A stretch of 13,118 nt of DNA from Sandaracinaceae bacterium (GTDB taxonomy: Bacteria > Myxococcota_A > Polyangia > Polyangiales > JAFGIB01). How positions within the stretch are numbered: position 1 is the stretch's first letter; every line of letters starts with the position of its first letter. The DNA lies in NCBI GenBank assembly GCA_017881145.1, contig JADGRG010000003.1:1-13118 (forward strand), written 5' to 3'. This document shows positions 11,718-13,118 of this stretch, one piece after another. A program made the translations under genes and the position numbers. The notes below the pieces were generated by a model that saw nothing but the letters and a program-made list of their open reading frames with translations, was not told the DNA's origin and did not search any database.

Positions 11718-13118
11718 ATGGCCAAGCGACGCAGAGCATTTGCTACCGGCTCACAACGTGCCAGCGGCAGCGCCGGACAAAACCCCATCGTGGCCATCGT
11801 CGGCCGCCCCAACGTCGGCAAGAGCGCGCTCTTCAATCGACTGGCGGAAGCGCCGATCGCCATCGTGGAAGACATGCCCGGCGTCACGCGCGACCGGCTC
11901 TACGCCGAATGCCTGGCGCTCAGCCGGCCTTACGTGCTGATCGACACCGGCGGCTTCGACCCCGGCAGCGAAGACCCACTCACCAAGAGCATCGCGCGGC
12001 AAGTGCATCTTGCCATCGACGAAGCCGACGTCGTGATCTGCGTGCTGGACGCCACCCAGGACCCGCTGCCCGCGGATCGCGAGGCCATCGCGCTGCTGCG
12101 ACAGAGCCAGGTCCCGGTGCTCTACGTCGCCAACAAGGCTGACAACGACAACATCGCATACGGAGCCTCCACGCTCTATTCGCTCGGCATCGACCAGCTG
12201 CGGCCCGTGTCCGCGTTGCACGGCCGTGGCATCGGCGAGCTCGAAGAGGCGCTGATCACGCACTTCCCGGAAGCCGTCGCCAGCGAGGAGACCGAAGACC
12301 ACATCGATCGCATCGCCATCGTCGGCCGTCCCAACGCTGGCAAGAGCTCGCTGGTCAATCGCTTGGCCGGTGAAGTGCGACAGATCGTCGACGACCGTCC
12401 CGGCACGACCGTCGACAGCGTGGACACGCTGCTCACCCACGACGGCGAGCCGCTGGTGTTGATCGACACTGCAGGCATCCGTCGCAAACGCGCGGTCGAA
12501 GAAGGCCTCGAAGCCCTCGCCGTGATGCAGGCCGTGCGCGCCGTCGAGCGCAGCGACCTCGTGATCCTGATGATCGACGCCCACGACGGCCCGTCTGAGC
12601 AAGACGCCAAGATCGCCGGCCTTGCACTGGAACGCGGTCGCGCGTTGGTGGTGGCGCTGAACAAGGGCGACTTGTTAGATGACGAAGGCCGCAAGAAAGC
12701 CTTCGAATCGGTGCGCGAGATTCTCTCGTTTGCATCTTGGGTCCCCGTCCAGATCATCAGCGTGCTCTCGGGCCGCGGCGTGCAGAAGCTGATGCAGACC
12801 GTGCGCACCTGCGCCAAGTCTCACAAGTCGCGCGTCGCCACTGCTGAAGTGAATCGCTTCTTCGAAGAAGTGTTAGAGCACCACCCGCCCCCCACCATGG
12901 GCGGTCGCTCGGTACGGATCTACTACGCCACCCAGGTGAGCGCTGCGCCGCCCACCTTCGTGATCGCCGCCAACTACCCGGAGCGCGTTCACTTCAGCTA
13001 CCGCCGCTACGTGATCAACCAGATCCGCGAGCGCTTCCACTTCGTCGGCACGCCAGTGCGAGTGTTCTACCGCGGTAAAGTCCGCAAGGAATGGGTCGGC
13101 GGGCGCGAGCGGGAATAG
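11718..13118 (+). CDS. der: Ribosome-associated GTPase Der (EngA)
   Basis: A complete 466-residue double GTPase required for 50S subunit assembly; its stop is the last codon of the window. First G domain: G1 GRPNVGKS (29-36), G3 DTGG (76-79), G4 NKAD (139-142), G5 SAL (165-167). Second G domain: G1 GRPNAGKS (203-210), G2 TT (230-231), G3 DTAG (250-253), G4 NKGD (315-318) and G5 SVL (348-350). The C-terminal KH-like domain (about 375-455) has RIYYATQV, PPTFVIAAN and the basic RVFYRGK ending. Two features differ from the usual enzyme: a basic, low-complexity N-terminal extension of about 22 residues (AKRRRAFATGSQRASG) before the first beta strand, and G4/G5 of domain 2, which are normally NKWD and SAL. 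The extension depends on the ATG at 11718, three bases after era; no later in-frame start lies before the G1 strand. Confidence 0.97.
   Translation: MAKRRRAFATGSQRASGSAGQNPIVAIVGRPNVGKSALFNRLAEAPIAIVEDMPGVTRDRLYAECLALSRPYVLIDTGGFDPGSEDPLTKSIARQVHLAIDEADVVICVLDATQDPLPADREAIALLRQSQVPVLYVANKADNDNIAYGASTLYSLGIDQLRPVSALHGRGIGELEEALITHFPEAVASEETEDHIDRIAIVGRPNAGKSSLVNRLAGEVRQIVDDRPGTTVDSVDTLLTHDGEPLVLIDTAGIRRKRAVEEGLEALAVMQAVRAVERSDLVILMIDAHDGPSEQDAKIAGLALERGRALVVALNKGDLLDDEGRKKAFESVREILSFASWVPVQIISVLSGRGVQKLMQTVRTCAKSHKSRVATAEVNRFFEEVLEHHPPPTMGGRSVRIYYATQVSAAPPTFVIAANYPERVHFSYRRYVINQIRERFHFVGTPVRVFYRGKVRKEWVGGRERE

Noticed and set aside
11751..12602. 283-codon open frame on the minus strand over der
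   Set aside because: Mirror image of the Der GTPase coding sequence in a GC-rich genome; no family features.

Overview
The window is GC-rich with strong third-position G/C bias in every real gene. The gene types point to a deltaproteobacterial-type organism, most likely Myxococcota (Polyangia/Myxococcia-like): a TPR-PEGA protein with a myxobacterial-style membrane tail, a disulfide-rich lipoprotein with an Ser-Asp-Ala-Gly tail, a SUMF1-fold exported protein, a proline-rich DUF4190-like membrane protein, and an era-der tandem. This lineage call is inference from protein style; no rRNA or other marker lies in the window. I see no tRNA, rRNA, CRISPR array, transposase or phage gene.

Left block, minus strand (1-3543), read right to left: transaldolase, NAD(H) kinase (4-bp GTGA stop-start overlap), an orphan four-histidine cytochrome b of the succinate dehydrogenase/fumarate reductase type, an ABC-2 permease, and (again GTGA overlap) a membrane-anchored TPR-like protein cut by the window edge. 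The first two genes fit pentose-phosphate/NADP(H) supply; the cytochrome adds a respiratory-membrane component without its flavoprotein and iron-sulfur partners in view.

Middle: a 209-bp divergent spacer with two small hairpins separates the transaldolase from a plus-strand gene for an exported protein made of two SRPBCC/START-like repeats. This gene runs tail-to-tail into a minus-strand GT87/DUF2029-like polytopic glycosyltransferase, the two coding regions overlapping by 62 bp. The glycosyltransferase carries an unusual Pro/Ala/Lys-rich insert in its first large loop.

Envelope block, minus strand (6741-10683), read right to left: a DUF4190-like small membrane protein, an Lgt-family membrane enzyme with a changed signature, an exported SUMF1-fold protein lacking the formylglycine-generating cysteines, a Cys-rich lipoprotein (TTG start set by a GGAGGA ribosome site) and a TPR-PEGA protein. 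The first two are separated by a 127-bp imperfect palindrome that looks like a small inserted mobile/repeat element and supplies the last codons and stop of the DUF4190-like gene. This is the most unusual DNA structure in the window.

Right block, plus strand (10785-13118): era and der, two ribosome-assembly GTPases, 3 bp apart. The promoter region they share with the divergent DUF4190-like gene has candidate promoters on both strands placed so close to the ATGs that both transcripts may be almost leaderless.
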